Program-made: the position numbers and the translations under genes | From: an uncultured Sphingomonadales bacterium | GTDB lineage: Bacteria > Pseudomonadota > Alphaproteobacteria > Sphingomonadales > Sphingomonadaceae | NCBI GenBank assembly: GCA_937898525.1 | Contig: CALCBC010000089.1 | Span: 5,621 to 69,620, forward strand | Direction of reading: 5' to 3' | Length of the DNA stretch: 64,000 bases | The notes under the pieces: model-generated | What the model was told of the DNA's origin: nothing | Databases searched by the model: none | The model's input: the letters and a program-made list of their open reading frames with translations, nothing else | Shown: in pieces, positions 7,538 to 15,979 of the stretch | Layout of the letters: each line of letters starts with the position of its first letter | Position numbering within the stretch: the stretch's first letter is position 1

Positions 7538-8296
7538 TCAGCCGCGCCGCAACACGACCGCCTGCCCCGGCGGCAGCGGACCATCATGCGGCCACGGGCG
7601 GCGGATCGCGTCCGCCCGTGCGCGGGCGACGATCGCCGACGCGACGTCAGGCCCGACCAGCAGCACGTCGGCCGTTCCGAGCAGCCGCGCCTGGCGCAGC
7701 GTCAGATCGTCGGGATCGTCGCTCGAAAGCACGATCTCGAACAGCTCCGCGGTGGCGGTTTGGGCGGGCTCGCCGAGCCAGGCCTCGACCCGCCCGGCCG
7801 CACCGTCGGCCAGCGGATCGAGCGGCCCGCCCGGTGCGAGCGCCGCATCGAGCGCGCGGCGCCGCTCGGCCGGGTCAGGGAAACGCGCGCGCAGCCGTTC
7901 GCGCCCGCGGCTGAGCGCTCCGGCCAGATGGCCGAGACTGGCGGGCAGCAGCGCCTCGAGTCGAAGCCGCAGCTGCTTGGCGAGACCCGCCGAGGCGCCG
8001 CCGGTGCCGACGGCGATCAGCACCGGATCGCGGTCGAGCACGCTCGGGACGGTGAAGTCGCACAGGTCGGGGCGATCAACGACGTTGACCAGCACGCCGC
8101 GCGCGCGAAGCCGGGCAGCCGCGGGTTCGGGACCGGGCAGCGCGACGAAGGCAAGGCGGGCGTCGGGATCGTCCTCGCGGGCTACGACAGCACCGGCGCG
8201 TTCGACGAGCCGTCGTTTCGCCTCGGCTGCTTCCCCCTCCCCGAGCACGATGACCGGCCTGCCGGCGACGAGGTGGAAGAGCGGAAGCGAGCGCAT
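7538..8296 (-). CDS. Precorrin-2 dehydrogenase / sirohydrochlorin ferrochelatase (Met8 type) with remnant methyltransferase tail
   Basis: Oxidises precorrin-2 with NAD and inserts Fe to make siroheme. The Rossmann start is VIVLGEGEAAEAK (about 15-27), followed by the diagnostic VNVVDRPDLCDFTVPSVLDRDPVLIAVGTGGAS. The dimerisation helices extend to about residue 180. The last 55 residues (AELFEIVLSSDDPDDLTLRQ, then LLGTADVLLVG, then ARARADA) match the opening strand and helices of the uroporphyrinogen-III methyltransferase domain found C-terminal in full CysG, but the frame stops there and the methyltransferase glycine-rich loop is degenerate. So this looks like a CysG that lost most of its third domain. 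It is not joined to cysI or cysH here. Confidence 0.88.
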   Translation of the reverse strand: MRSLPLFHLVAGRPVIVLGEGEAAEAKRRLVERAGAVVAREDDPDARLAFVALPGPEPAAARLRARGVLVNVVDRPDLCDFTVPSVLDRDPVLIAVGTGGASAGLAKQLRLRLEALLPASLGHLAGALSRGRERLRARFPDPAERRRALDAALAPGGPLDPLADGAAGRVEAWLGEPAQTATAELFEIVLSSDDPDDLTLRQARLLGTADVLLVGPDVASAIVARARADAIRRPWPHDGPLPPGQAVVLRRG

Positions 8297-8341
8297 GAGC
8301 TCACCCTATCGGGTCTGCGGACCTCAGGCGAATGCAAATCG

Positions 8342-8362
8342 TCCCCGAGCTTGCCTCGGGGA
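8342..8362. repeat. TCCCCGAG/CTCGGGGA hairpin
   Basis: A perfect 8-bp inverted repeat with a five-base loop in the 106-nt gap between lysA and the siroheme synthase gene. It may be the lysA terminator on the minus strand, but there is no T-run, and this type of short palindrome is often a dispersed intergenic element. Confidence 0.5.
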
Positions 8363-8379
8363 GGATTGAACTCGTGAAA

Positions 8380-8400
8380 GGGGGACTGTCCCTCTTTTCG
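8380..8400. repeat. GGGGACTGTCCC-type palindrome, single copy
   Basis: GGGGGACTGTCCC followed by CTCTTTTC, just after the lysA stop. The core is the reverse complement of the element repeated three times at 57216-57314, so it is a dispersed repeat. Confidence 0.5.
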
Positions 8401-8402
8401 GC

Positions 8403-9662
8403 TCACCTCAGCCAGTCGGGGACGCGTTCGGCGGCGGTGATCTCTTCGGGGAGGATGCGGTCGGCGACGACGGCGTAATTGTCGCCGTCGACCATGACCT
8501 CGGCGACGAACCCGCGGCTGTTATAGCTCGAAGCCATCGTCGCGCCGTAGGCGCCGGCGGTGCGGAACACGGCGAGGTCACCGGCCTCGACACCTTCGAT
8601 GTCGCGGCCCATCGCGAAAGTGTCGCCGGTCTCGCAGATCGGGCCGACAATGTTGGCGCGCATCCTCCTGTTCGACGGACGGACGGCCTCGAAGTCGTGC
8701 CACGAGCCGTAGAGCGCCGGGCGCGCGAGGTCGTTCATCGCCGCGTCGACGATCACGAACGGATCGTTGATACCGCGCTTCACACGGACGACCCTGGTCA
8801 GCAGCACCCCGGCGTTGCCGGCGATCACCCGGCCCGGCTCGAACATCAGCTCGACGCCCCAGCCCTCGGTGACCCTCGCGACCATCGCGCCGTACTCGGC
8901 CGGGCTCGGCATCGCGTCGCCGGGCTTGTAGGGCACGCCGAGGCCGCCGCCGAGGTCGACGTGGGTCACCTCGAGGCCCGCGGCGCGGACCTCGGCGAGC
9001 AGCTGGCCGAGCTTGCCGAACGCCCGCTCGAGCGGGGCAAGATCGGAAAGTTGGCTGCCGATGTGCACCGCGAGGCCGCGCATCTCCAGGCCCGGCAGCT
9101 TCGCCAGGCGGGCGTAGATCGCCGCCGCCTCGCCAATCGGCACGCCGAACTTGTTGTCGGCCTTGCCGGTCGAAATCTTGTCGTGGGTGCCGGCATCGAC
9201 GTCGGGGTTGACGCGCAGCGCGCAGGGAGCGGCGATGCCCCGGGCCGCGGCGAGTGCAGCAAGCTCCTCGCCCTCCTCCTCGGACTCGAGGTTGAACTGG
9301 CCGATCCCGGCGTCGAGCGCGCGGACCAGCTCCCAGTGCTGCTTCCCGACGCCCGAGAACACGATGTCGGCCGCCGGCATTCCCGCTGCGAGCGCGCGCT
9401 GCAGCTCGCCGCCCGAGACGACGTCGGCGCCGAAGCCTTCCCGCTGCATGACTTTGAGCACGGCGAGATTGGGATTCGCCTTGACCGCGAAGGCCAGGTG
9501 CACGCGGCCCAGCGGCGCGAGCGCATCGCGGAACACGCGTGCGTGGCGTTCGAGCGTCGCGCGCGAATAGACGTAGACCGGCGTGCCGACTTCCTCGGCA
9601 ATCTGCGCCAGCGGCACGTCCTCGGCGTAGAGCTCGCCGTTCCTGAGCTGGAAATGGTCCAT
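8403..9662 (-). CDS. lysA: Diaminopimelate decarboxylase
   Basis: PLP enzyme that decarboxylates meso-diaminopimelate to L-lysine. The 419-aa protein has a normal length. K61 in LAFAVKANPN is the Schiff-base lysine; the glycine-rich phosphate loop THVDLGGGLGVPY and the interface motif GPICETGDTF (active-site Cys) are present. The ATG at 9662 lies 3 nt after the stop of the lipoprotein gene, so argH, the lipoprotein and lysA form one operon. Confidence 0.96.
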   Translation of the reverse strand: MDHFQLRNGELYAEDVPLAQIAEEVGTPVYVYSRATLERHARVFRDALAPLGRVHLAFAVKANPNLAVLKVMQREGFGADVVSGGELQRALAAGMPAADIVFSGVGKQHWELVRALDAGIGQFNLESEEEGEELAALAAARGIAAPCALRVNPDVDAGTHDKISTGKADNKFGVPIGEAAAIYARLAKLPGLEMRGLAVHIGSQLSDLAPLERAFGKLGQLLAEVRAAGLEVTHVDLGGGLGVPYKPGDAMPSPAEYGAMVARVTEGWGVELMFEPGRVIAGNAGVLLTRVVRVKRGINDPFVIVDAAMNDLARPALYGSWHDFEAVRPSNRRMRANIVGPICETGDTFAMGRDIEGVEAGDLAVFRTAGAYGATMASSYNSRGFVAEVMVDGDNYAVVADRILPEEITAAERVPDWLR

Positions 9663-9665
9663 GAG

Positions 9666-9911
9666 TCAGCCTTCGGGCGGCAAGTCGAACGGGTCTTCCT
9701 CGCGCTCTTCGGACTGCCGGCGCAGCTCGACCGTGCGCACCGGCTCTGCCTCGGGCGGAGGTTCGAGCAGCTCTTCGGCCGTCGGTGGATCGGCGCGGCC
9801 GAAGGGCGGCGGCGGGAGCGAAGCTCCCGCGCGCGGCTCGAGGTCGCGCTGGCTGCCACAGGCGGCAAGGCCGGCGAGCAGCAGCAGGGCGAAAGGCGGG
9901 GTACGACTCAT
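9666..9911 (-). CDS. Small lipoprotein between argH and lysA (LptM-like)
   Basis: An 81-aa protein with a lipoprotein signal peptide: hydrophobic FALLLLAGLAAC with the lipobox cysteine at residue 18. The mature part is short, Pro/Glu-rich and acidic. Position and form match the LptM/YifL-type lipoproteins, which in E. coli help LptD assembly in the outer membrane; here the match rests on size, lipobox and context only. Its ATG overlaps the argH stop (ATGA). Confidence 0.75.
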   Translation of the reverse strand: MSRTPPFALLLLAGLAACGSQRDLEPRAGASLPPPPFGRADPPTAEELLEPPPEAEPVRTVELRRQSEEREEDPFDLPPEG

Positions 9912-11302
9912 GCGCCCAGCCCTAGCGCCTCTCGCGCCTCGGCGATACGCCGGCGGACCTGATCGGGCGCGGTCCCGCCATGACTCGCCCGCGCGGCGAC
10001 AGAGGCCTCGACCGACAGCGCGCGGTAGACGCCTTCACCGATCCGGGAGTCGATCGCCTGCAGGTCGGCCAGCGGCAGCGCTTCGAGCGCGATGCCCCGG
10101 CTTTCCGCCAGTTTCACTGCGGCACCGGTAATGTGGTGCGCCTCGCGAAACGGCACTCCGGCCTCGCGCACGAGCCAGTCGGCGAGGTCGGTCGCGGTGG
10201 CGTAACCGAGCTCGGCAGCCTCGCGCATGCGATCGGTTCGGAACTCCGACGCCTCGACCATCCCGGTCATCGCCGCGATCGACAGGCCGAGCAGGCCGGC
10301 CGCCTCGAACACCGGCGGCTTGTCGTCCTGCATGTCCTTCGAATAGGCCAGCGGCAGGCCCTTCATCGTCACCATCAGCGAGACTGCGCAGCCGACGATG
10401 CGCCCGGCGTGGCCGCGGACGAGCTCGGCGGCGTCGGGGTTCTTCTTCTGCGGCATGATCGAGCTGCCGGTGGAGAGCGCGTCGGGCAGGCGGACGAAGC
10501 CGAACGGCTGGCTCGCCCAGATCACGAATTCCTCGGCAAGCCGCGACAAGTGCAGTGCGCACTGCGCCGCGGCCGTGAGGTAATCGAGCGCGAAGTCGCG
10601 GTCGGAGACCGAATCGAGGCTGTTCGCGGTCGGCCGGTCGAAGCCGAGCGCCTGCGCCGTCATCTCGCGGTCGATCGGGAAGCCCGTGCCGGCGAGCGCT
10701 GCGCTGCCGAGCGGGGACTCGTTGAGCCGCGCGCGCGCGTCGGCGAAGCGCGAGCGGTCGCGGCGGACCATCTCGTAGTAGGCCATGAGGTGGTGGCCGA
10801 GCGTCACGGGCTGCGCGGTCTGCAGGTGGGTGAAGCCGGGCATGATGCTCGCGGCATGCTCGTCGGCGCGCGCAATGAGCGCCTTCTGCAGTGCCTCGAG
10901 CCCCGCGTCCGCCTGGTCGATCGCATCGCGCACCCACAGCTTGAAATCGGTCGCCACCTGGTCGTTGCGGCTGCGCGCGGTATGCAGCCGCCCGGCCACC
11001 GCGCCGATCAGCTCGGCGAGGCGGCTCTCGGTGGTCATGTGGATATCCTCGAGCGACCAGTCCTCGGGGACGCCGTTGTTCTCGTACTCGGCGGCAACCC
11101 GGTCGAGCCCGCGCTCGATCGCCACGGCGTCCTCGGACGAGATCACGCCGCAGGCGCCCAGCATCGCCGCGTGGGCCTTGCTCGCGGCGATGTCCTGCCG
11201 CCACAGCGCCTTGTCGAACGGGATCGAGGCGTTAATTTCGCGCATTATCGAAGAGGGCCCTTCGGCGAAGCGCCCGCCCCACATCCGGTTGGAGCCCGAC
11301 AT
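9908..11302 (-). CDS. argH: Argininosuccinate lyase
   Basis: Splits argininosuccinate into arginine and fumarate. The family signature GSSIMPQKKNPD (flexible serine loop) and the N-terminal MWGGRFAEGPSSIMREIN are present; length is 464 aa from ATG 11302, or 458 aa from an inner ATG at 11284 that starts directly at MWGGRF. The frame is open far upstream, but that part lies inside tlpA. ATG 11302 forms a CATG with the divergent tlpA start at 11301, so the argH promoter must lie within tlpA or argH must start at 11284. It overlaps the lipoprotein gene by 4 nt. Confidence 0.95.
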   Translation of the reverse strand: MSGSNRMWGGRFAEGPSSIMREINASIPFDKALWRQDIAASKAHAAMLGACGVISSEDAVAIERGLDRVAAEYENNGVPEDWSLEDIHMTTESRLAELIGAVAGRLHTARSRNDQVATDFKLWVRDAIDQADAGLEALQKALIARADEHAASIMPGFTHLQTAQPVTLGHHLMAYYEMVRRDRSRFADARARLNESPLGSAALAGTGFPIDREMTAQALGFDRPTANSLDSVSDRDFALDYLTAAAQCALHLSRLAEEFVIWASQPFGFVRLPDALSTGSSIMPQKKNPDAAELVRGHAGRIVGCAVSLMVTMKGLPLAYSKDMQDDKPPVFEAAGLLGLSIAAMTGMVEASEFRTDRMREAAELGYATATDLADWLVREAGVPFREAHHITGAAVKLAESRGIALEALPLADLQAIDSRIGEGVYRALSVEASVAARASHGGTAPDQVRRRIAEAREALGLGA

Positions 11303-11855
11303 GCCCCGATTGTCCGTGCTTTCGCTCACCTGCGCGCTCGCCCTCGTTGTGGCGGGGTGCGATAGGGAAAGCGAGGAAGCCGCGCAACCGGAAGCGGCGG
11401 CCGAGCTGACCGGGACGATCGACCGAAGCTCGGCCGGGCAGCCGATGCCGGCCGTCGAGCTGACCGATCCGTCTGGCGCGACGCTCGCCACCGCCGACCT
11501 CAGGGGGACGCCAGTGCTGCTCAACCTGTGGGCTACCTGGTGCGTACCCTGCGTCGCCGAGATGCCCTTGCTCGACCAGCTCGCCGCCGACCTCGGCGAG
11601 GAGGTGCGCGTGGTGACCGTGAGCCAGGATCTGACCGGCGCCGAAGCGGTCGGGCCGTTCTTCGCCGAGCGGAAGCTCGAGAACCTGCCGCAGTGGCTTG
11701 ATCCGGAGAACGAGCTCGGAGTGCTGGCGCAGGCGTCCGGCCTGCCGCTGACAGTCCTCTACGACGCCGAGGGCAAGGAAGTCTGGCGCGTCGCCGGCGG
11801 CTACGACTGGGCCGGCGCAGAGGCCCGCGCGGCGATCGCCGAGGCGACGACGTGA
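11301..11855 (+). CDS. TlpA-like thioredoxin-fold lipoprotein
   Basis: A periplasm-facing, membrane-anchored disulfide oxidoreductase. The 184-aa protein starts with a lipoprotein signal (lipobox VVAGC, C20), then a TlpA/ResA-type thioredoxin domain with the active site WATWCVPC (C81 and C84) and a cis-proline region SGLPLTV. A GGAG ribosome site lies 6 nt before the ATG. Partners of such proteins are often cytochrome c maturation or copper proteins; none are next to it. The stop overlaps the start of the dioxygenase gene (GTGA), so the two are co-translated. Confidence 0.9.
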   Translation: MPRLSVLSLTCALALVVAGCDRESEEAAQPEAAAELTGTIDRSSAGQPMPAVELTDPSGATLATADLRGTPVLLNLWATWCVPCVAEMPLLDQLAADLGEEVRVVTVSQDLTGAEAVGPFFAERKLENLPQWLDPENELGVLAQASGLPLTVLYDAEGKEVWRVAGGYDWAGAEARAAIAEATT

Positions 11856-12622
11856 CCAGCCAGTTCGGGCTCGACCGACGCCGGATGCTCTCCGGCCTCG
11901 CGTTCGGGCTCGGCGGCGCCATGGTGGCCGCGTGCAGCGGGCGCGCCGGGGCGCAACAGCAGGGCACCATGCGCTGCAGAGCAACACCGCCGGAAACCCG
12001 CGGCCCGTTTCCGGCCGATGGCAGCAACGGCCGCCCGCGGCCGGTCAACGCGCTGGCGATGGACGGGATCGTGCGGCGCGACCTCCGCGAGAGCTTCGCC
12101 GGCATGAGCGGCCGCGCGGATGGCGTACCGATCGAGCTCGAACTGTTGCTGGCGAGCGAAGTGAGTTGCGAGCGGCGATCGGACCTGGCCGTGTACCTGT
12201 GGCAAAACGACGCTGCGGGGGCCTATTCGCTCTACGACCTCCCGCAGCAGAACTACCTGCGCGGGCTGCAGGGGGCCGATGCCGAAGGACGCGTGCGTTT
12301 CACCGCGATCCTCCCCGGCTGCTACGGGGGACGCTATCCGCACTGCCACTTCGAAGTGTTCGCCGGGATCGACGCGGCCCTGCGGGGCGAAGCGCCCCTG
12401 CTGGTTTCACAGCTGGCCTTTCCCGAGGGTGCATGCCGCGAGGTCTATGGCAGCGACGCGCGCTACGGCGCGAGCCTCGCCAATCTCGAGCGCCAGCCGC
12501 TCGCGCGCGACTTCGTGTTCCGCGACCTCGACCCCGAGGGCATGACCAGCCAGTTGCTGCGGCTCGAGGGCGATCCGGCGCGCGGATATAGCGGAACGGC
12601 GACGGTGGCATTGCCGGCCTGA
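11852..12622 (+). CDS. Intradiol ring-cleavage dioxygenase-like, exported lipoprotein
   Basis: Resembles the protocatechuate 3,4-dioxygenase beta-type fold, which opens catechol rings between the hydroxyls with Fe(III). Three of the usual ligands are seen: Tyr in YLWQNDAAGAYSLYD, then Tyr and the His pair in CYGGRYPHCHFEV. The N-terminus is DRRRMLSGLAFGLGG, a twin-arginine-like signal, ending in the lipobox VAAC (C28), so the protein is probably folded in the cytoplasm and anchored outside. At 256 aa it has the usual size of these exported members. True substrates are unknown. It is co-translated with tlpA. Confidence 0.85.
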   Translation: MTSQFGLDRRRMLSGLAFGLGGAMVAACSGRAGAQQQGTMRCRATPPETRGPFPADGSNGRPRPVNALAMDGIVRRDLRESFAGMSGRADGVPIELELLLASEVSCERRSDLAVYLWQNDAAGAYSLYDLPQQNYLRGLQGADAEGRVRFTAILPGCYGGRYPHCHFEVFAGIDAALRGEAPLLVSQLAFPEGACREVYGSDARYGASLANLERQPLARDFVFRDLDPEGMTSQLLRLEGDPARGYSGTATVALPA

Positions 12623-12688
12623 AACGACCATCCGAGGCGCGTACTCGCAGACGACAATCCAATAACGAATACTCAGACAAATTATCGG

Positions 12689-12720
12689 TTGACACCTTCT
12701 TCAAAGTTGGTAGCGCTACC
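12689..12720 (+). promoter_or_regulatory. Promoter region with LacI-type operator for the TonB receptor locus
   Basis: TTGACA (12689-12694) is a consensus -35. The perfect 12-bp palindrome GGTAGCGCTACC (12709-12720) covers the place where the -10 box should be. This palindrome is the classical form bound by LacI/GalR-family repressors with a central CG. A repressor there would block polymerase until an inducer sugar is present. No LacI-family gene lies in this window. Confidence 0.75.
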
Positions 12721-12724
12721 GTCA

Positions 12725-12744
12725 CGAGTCGAACAGAGGACTCG
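12725..12744 (+). promoter_or_regulatory. Hairpin in the TonB receptor leader
   Basis: CGAGTC and GACTCG flank an eight-base loop in the untranslated leader, about 50 nt before the receptor ATG. It could stabilise the mRNA; no further evidence. Confidence 0.3.
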
Positions 12745-12792
12745 AACTGTCGCGAGCAATTTACCGCTTGCGGCCATGGGGAGGATTTACTG

Positions 12793-15700
12793 ATGCAGCG
12801 GCACCGGTTAGCGCCGGCGCTGGCGCGCACAGCGTCGGCGCTCACTCTTGCAATCAGCTTTGTTAGCGCTACCAGCGCTGCGGCCCAGGATACATCCGAC
12901 GAGTCGGAGTCGATCATCGTCACCGGCGTGCGCGCTTCGCTCGATCGATCGATCGACCTCAAGCGCAATTCGTCGGGTGTCGTCGACGGCATTTCCGCCG
13001 AAGACATCGGCAAGTTCCCCGACACCAACCTCGCGGAATCGCTCCAGCGCATCACCGGCGTGTCGATCGATCGCGTCAACGGTGAAGGCTCGCGCGTGAC
13101 TGTCCGTGGTTTCGGTCCGGGCTACAACCTCGTCACCCTCAACGGCCGCGCGATGCCGACCGCGAGCATCGCCTCGGTCGGGCAGGACCAGAACGGCGAT
13201 TTCGTCTCCGGCACGACCCGTTCGTTCGACTTCTCCAACGTCGCCTCGGAAGGTGTCAGCCAGCTCGTGGTCTACAAGACCGCGCGCGCTTCGGTCACCT
13301 CGGGCGGCATCGGCGCAGCGATCGACATCGTCACCCGCAAGCCGCTCGACGGCGAGCTGGGCCTCAGCGGCTCGATCGGCGCCAAGGCGGTCTACGACCA
13401 GTCCGACACCGACTTTGCGCGCGTCACCCCTGAAGTCTCGGGCCTGCTCAACTGGGTCAACGACGAAGGGACAATCGGCATCGGCCTGTTCGGCAGCTAT
13501 CAGAAGCGCAACAACTCGGCCCCATCGGCCACGGTCAACGACTGGAACGTCGAGACCTTTGCCGACTTCTCGGACACCGGCCGCGGCCGCGTCAATGCGT
13601 CGACCGTTTTCGTCAACGCGCCCTCGCCCGACACGCTGGTGGCGTTCCCGAACGATTTCCGCCTGCACTATTCGGAGTTCCAGCGCGAGCGGATCAACGG
13701 CCAGCTGACGCTGCAGTTCGCGCCGAGCGACGCGTGGCAGATCACAGCCGACGCGACCTACTACCAGAACCAGTCGGAAGAGCGCCGCACCGACCAGGCG
13801 ACCTGGCTCAACCGGCCGTTCAGCCGCGTCGAGTTCGACAGCCACGACCAGGTGGCGACCGCGATCTCGATCACCGACATCATCTCGGGCACCAAGGACG
13901 GCGGCTTCGAGCAGCAGTATCGCGGGCTCGAAGAGAACCTGCTCTCGCTCGGCCTCAACATCCAGTTCCAGCCGACCAACCGGCTGCGGCTGTCGCTCGA
14001 CGGGCACATTTCGGAAGCCAAGGCGCTGCCGAACAACCCGCTCGGACACTCGTCGACGCTCGTGGCGATCGCCCAGAAGGGTATCGCCGGGCAGACCCTG
14101 TCGATCGTCAACGGCTTCCCGGTGCAGGAGATCACCTTCAACGACGATCCCAACAACGGCGGCAACGGCAATGCCAACGGGATCCTCGACCTGCCCGACC
14201 TCGGCTCGCAGGTGGCCCGCAGCACGAGCTCGCGCCAGGTGCAGGAAACCAAGGAAATCCGCTTCGACGGTGCCTGGGACATGGGCGATGACGACCGGGT
14301 CGACTTCGGCGTGTCGTACCGCAACAGCGACATGAACCAGACCCGGATCGACACGTACCAGGCGCTCGGCGACTGGGGCGTGGCAAACGTCGGGGACGTG
14401 CAGCAGATCGCCGGCAACGCGGTGACGCCGTTCTGCCTGGCCTGCAAGTTCTCGCACTACAACCCGATGGCGAGCGGGGCTCTGTTGACCGCGTTCCGCG
14501 CGGACGCCACGCAGCTCTACACGCTGCTGGGCAACGAATACCCCGACTTCGGTAGTGTCAACGGCGACCAGAACAACTCGGTCGGCGAGGAGATCTGGGC
14601 CGCTTACGCCCAGGTCGAACTCAACGCGGAGCTCGGCGGACGGCCGGTCAACATCGTAGCCGGCGTGCGCTACGAGCACACCGACTCGACTTCGACCTCG
14701 CTGGTCGTGCCGCCCGCGGCGCTGCGCTGGGATGCGGACAACGACTTCACCAAGGTGCTCGCCCCGAGCGCCGTCGCGGTGACCGACACGAACAGCTACG
14801 ACCACATCCTGCCGGCGCTCGACTTCTCGATCGACCTGACGGACGACATCAAGGGCCGCATCTCCTACGGCAAGACAATCGCCCGGCCGGACTTCGCTTC
14901 GCTGTTCTCGGCGGTCGACATCGGTTCGAACAACCCGAACCGCCCGACCTTCCTCGGCGGCCGCGCGAACGCCAACTCGGGCAACCCGCGGCTGGTGCCG
15001 CTCGTGTCGGACAACTTCGACATCTCGCTCGAATGGTACTTCGCACGGTCGAGCTACCTGTCGGCGGGCTTCTTCGACAAGCGCGTCAAGAACTTCGTCG
15101 GTACCGGCCAGGAGGTCGAGAACCTGTTCGAGCTGCGCGATCCGGCCTCGGGCGCGCCGGGAACACGCTCCGGAGATGCGGTCGAGTATCTCCAGAGCAT
15201 CGGCGCGGACCTGTCGGACGTGAACATGTTCACGATGACAGCGCTGATCGACCAGGTCGGCCTTGCCAATGCGATCACGCAATTCCAGGCCAACTTCACC
15301 AACGGCAACCTGTCGCAGGCCTTCATCGATCAGGTGCTGCAGGCCTACAACGTGACCGCGAACGGCGCCGACCCGCTGTTCGATTTCCAGGTGCAGAAGC
15401 CGATCAACAACCAGGAAGGCCACATCTACGGCTTCGAGGTCGCCGGCCAGTACTTCCTCGGCAATACGGGCTTCGGCATCGCCGGCGCTTACACGATGGT
15501 CGAGGGCGACATCGGCTACGACATCACCGCCGACCCGACGGCCGACCAGTTCGCGCTGCTTGGCCTCTCGGACACCGCCAACGTCACGCTGATCTACGAG
15601 AACTACGGTTTCTCGGCGCGGCTGGCGTGGAACTGGCGCGGTACGTTCCTGTCGAACAACAGCCGCGGTGGCTCGCGCAACCCGGTGTTCGTCGACGAGT

Positions 15701-15876
15701 ACGACCAGCTCGACCTCAACGTCAGCTACGATGTCACCGACAACCTCTCTCTTTCGCTCGAGGGCATCAACCTGACCAAGTCGAACGTGAAGACGTTCGC
15801 CCGCACGCCGAACCAGCCGTGGTTCATCGTCGAGGGCGACCGGCGCTTCTATCTCGGGGCGCGGTACCGGTTCTGA
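12793..15876 (+). CDS. TonB-dependent receptor, Xanthomonas/Caulobacter type
   Basis: Outer-membrane receptor of 1027 aa that imports a nutrient with energy from TonB. A signal peptide ends near SAAAQD (about residue 32), a TonB box (ESIIVTG, about 39-45) follows, then the plug (about 50-190) with DIGKFPDTNLAESLQRITGVSI and TVRGFGPGYN, and a 22-strand-type barrel ending in aromatic GARYRF. The plug opening is typical of the receptor subfamily in Caulobacter, Sphingomonas and Xanthomonas linked to plant or algal glycans. A GGAGG site precedes ATG 12793. The upstream LacI-type operator suggests induction by a sugar, and the three following genes form its usual neighbourhood. Confidence 0.95.
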   Translation: MQRHRLAPALARTASALTLAISFVSATSAAAQDTSDESESIIVTGVRASLDRSIDLKRNSSGVVDGISAEDIGKFPDTNLAESLQRITGVSIDRVNGEGSRVTVRGFGPGYNLVTLNGRAMPTASIASVGQDQNGDFVSGTTRSFDFSNVASEGVSQLVVYKTARASVTSGGIGAAIDIVTRKPLDGELGLSGSIGAKAVYDQSDTDFARVTPEVSGLLNWVNDEGTIGIGLFGSYQKRNNSAPSATVNDWNVETFADFSDTGRGRVNASTVFVNAPSPDTLVAFPNDFRLHYSEFQRERINGQLTLQFAPSDAWQITADATYYQNQSEERRTDQATWLNRPFSRVEFDSHDQVATAISITDIISGTKDGGFEQQYRGLEENLLSLGLNIQFQPTNRLRLSLDGHISEAKALPNNPLGHSSTLVAIAQKGIAGQTLSIVNGFPVQEITFNDDPNNGGNGNANGILDLPDLGSQVARSTSSRQVQETKEIRFDGAWDMGDDDRVDFGVSYRNSDMNQTRIDTYQALGDWGVANVGDVQQIAGNAVTPFCLACKFSHYNPMASGALLTAFRADATQLYTLLGNEYPDFGSVNGDQNNSVGEEIWAAYAQVELNAELGGRPVNIVAGVRYEHTDSTSTSLVVPPAALRWDADNDFTKVLAPSAVAVTDTNSYDHILPALDFSIDLTDDIKGRISYGKTIARPDFASLFSAVDIGSNNPNRPTFLGGRANANSGNPRLVPLVSDNFDISLEWYFARSSYLSAGFFDKRVKNFVGTGQEVENLFELRDPASGAPGTRSGDAVEYLQSIGADLSDVNMFTMTALIDQVGLANAITQFQANFTNGNLSQAFIDQVLQAYNVTANGADPLFDFQVQKPINNQEGHIYGFEVAGQYFLGNTGFGIAGAYTMVEGDIGYDITADPTADQFALLGLSDTANVTLIYENYGFSARLAWNWRGTFLSNNSRGGSRNPVFVDEYDQLDLNVSYDVTDNLSLSLEGINLTKSNVKTFARTPNQPWFIVEGDRRFYLGARYRF

Positions 15877-15940
15877 CGACGCTCCTTCGTCAGATAATGA
15901 GGGGGAAGGCCGTGCCCGCAAGGTGCGGCCTTTCCCTTTG
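15873..15940 (+). terminator. Two hairpins after the TonB receptor gene
   Basis: CTGACGA/TCGTCAG (15873-15893) overlaps the stop codon. A second stem (GGGAAGGCCG at about 15903-15912 paired with CGGCCTTTCCC at 15926-15936, one bulge) runs into TTT. Together they look like a partial intrinsic terminator that would lower, not abolish, expression of sapC and the genes behind it. Confidence 0.6.
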
Positions 15941-15979
15941 CCCCGCAGCCGATTTCTGCGAGACAGTCGGACCGATCCC

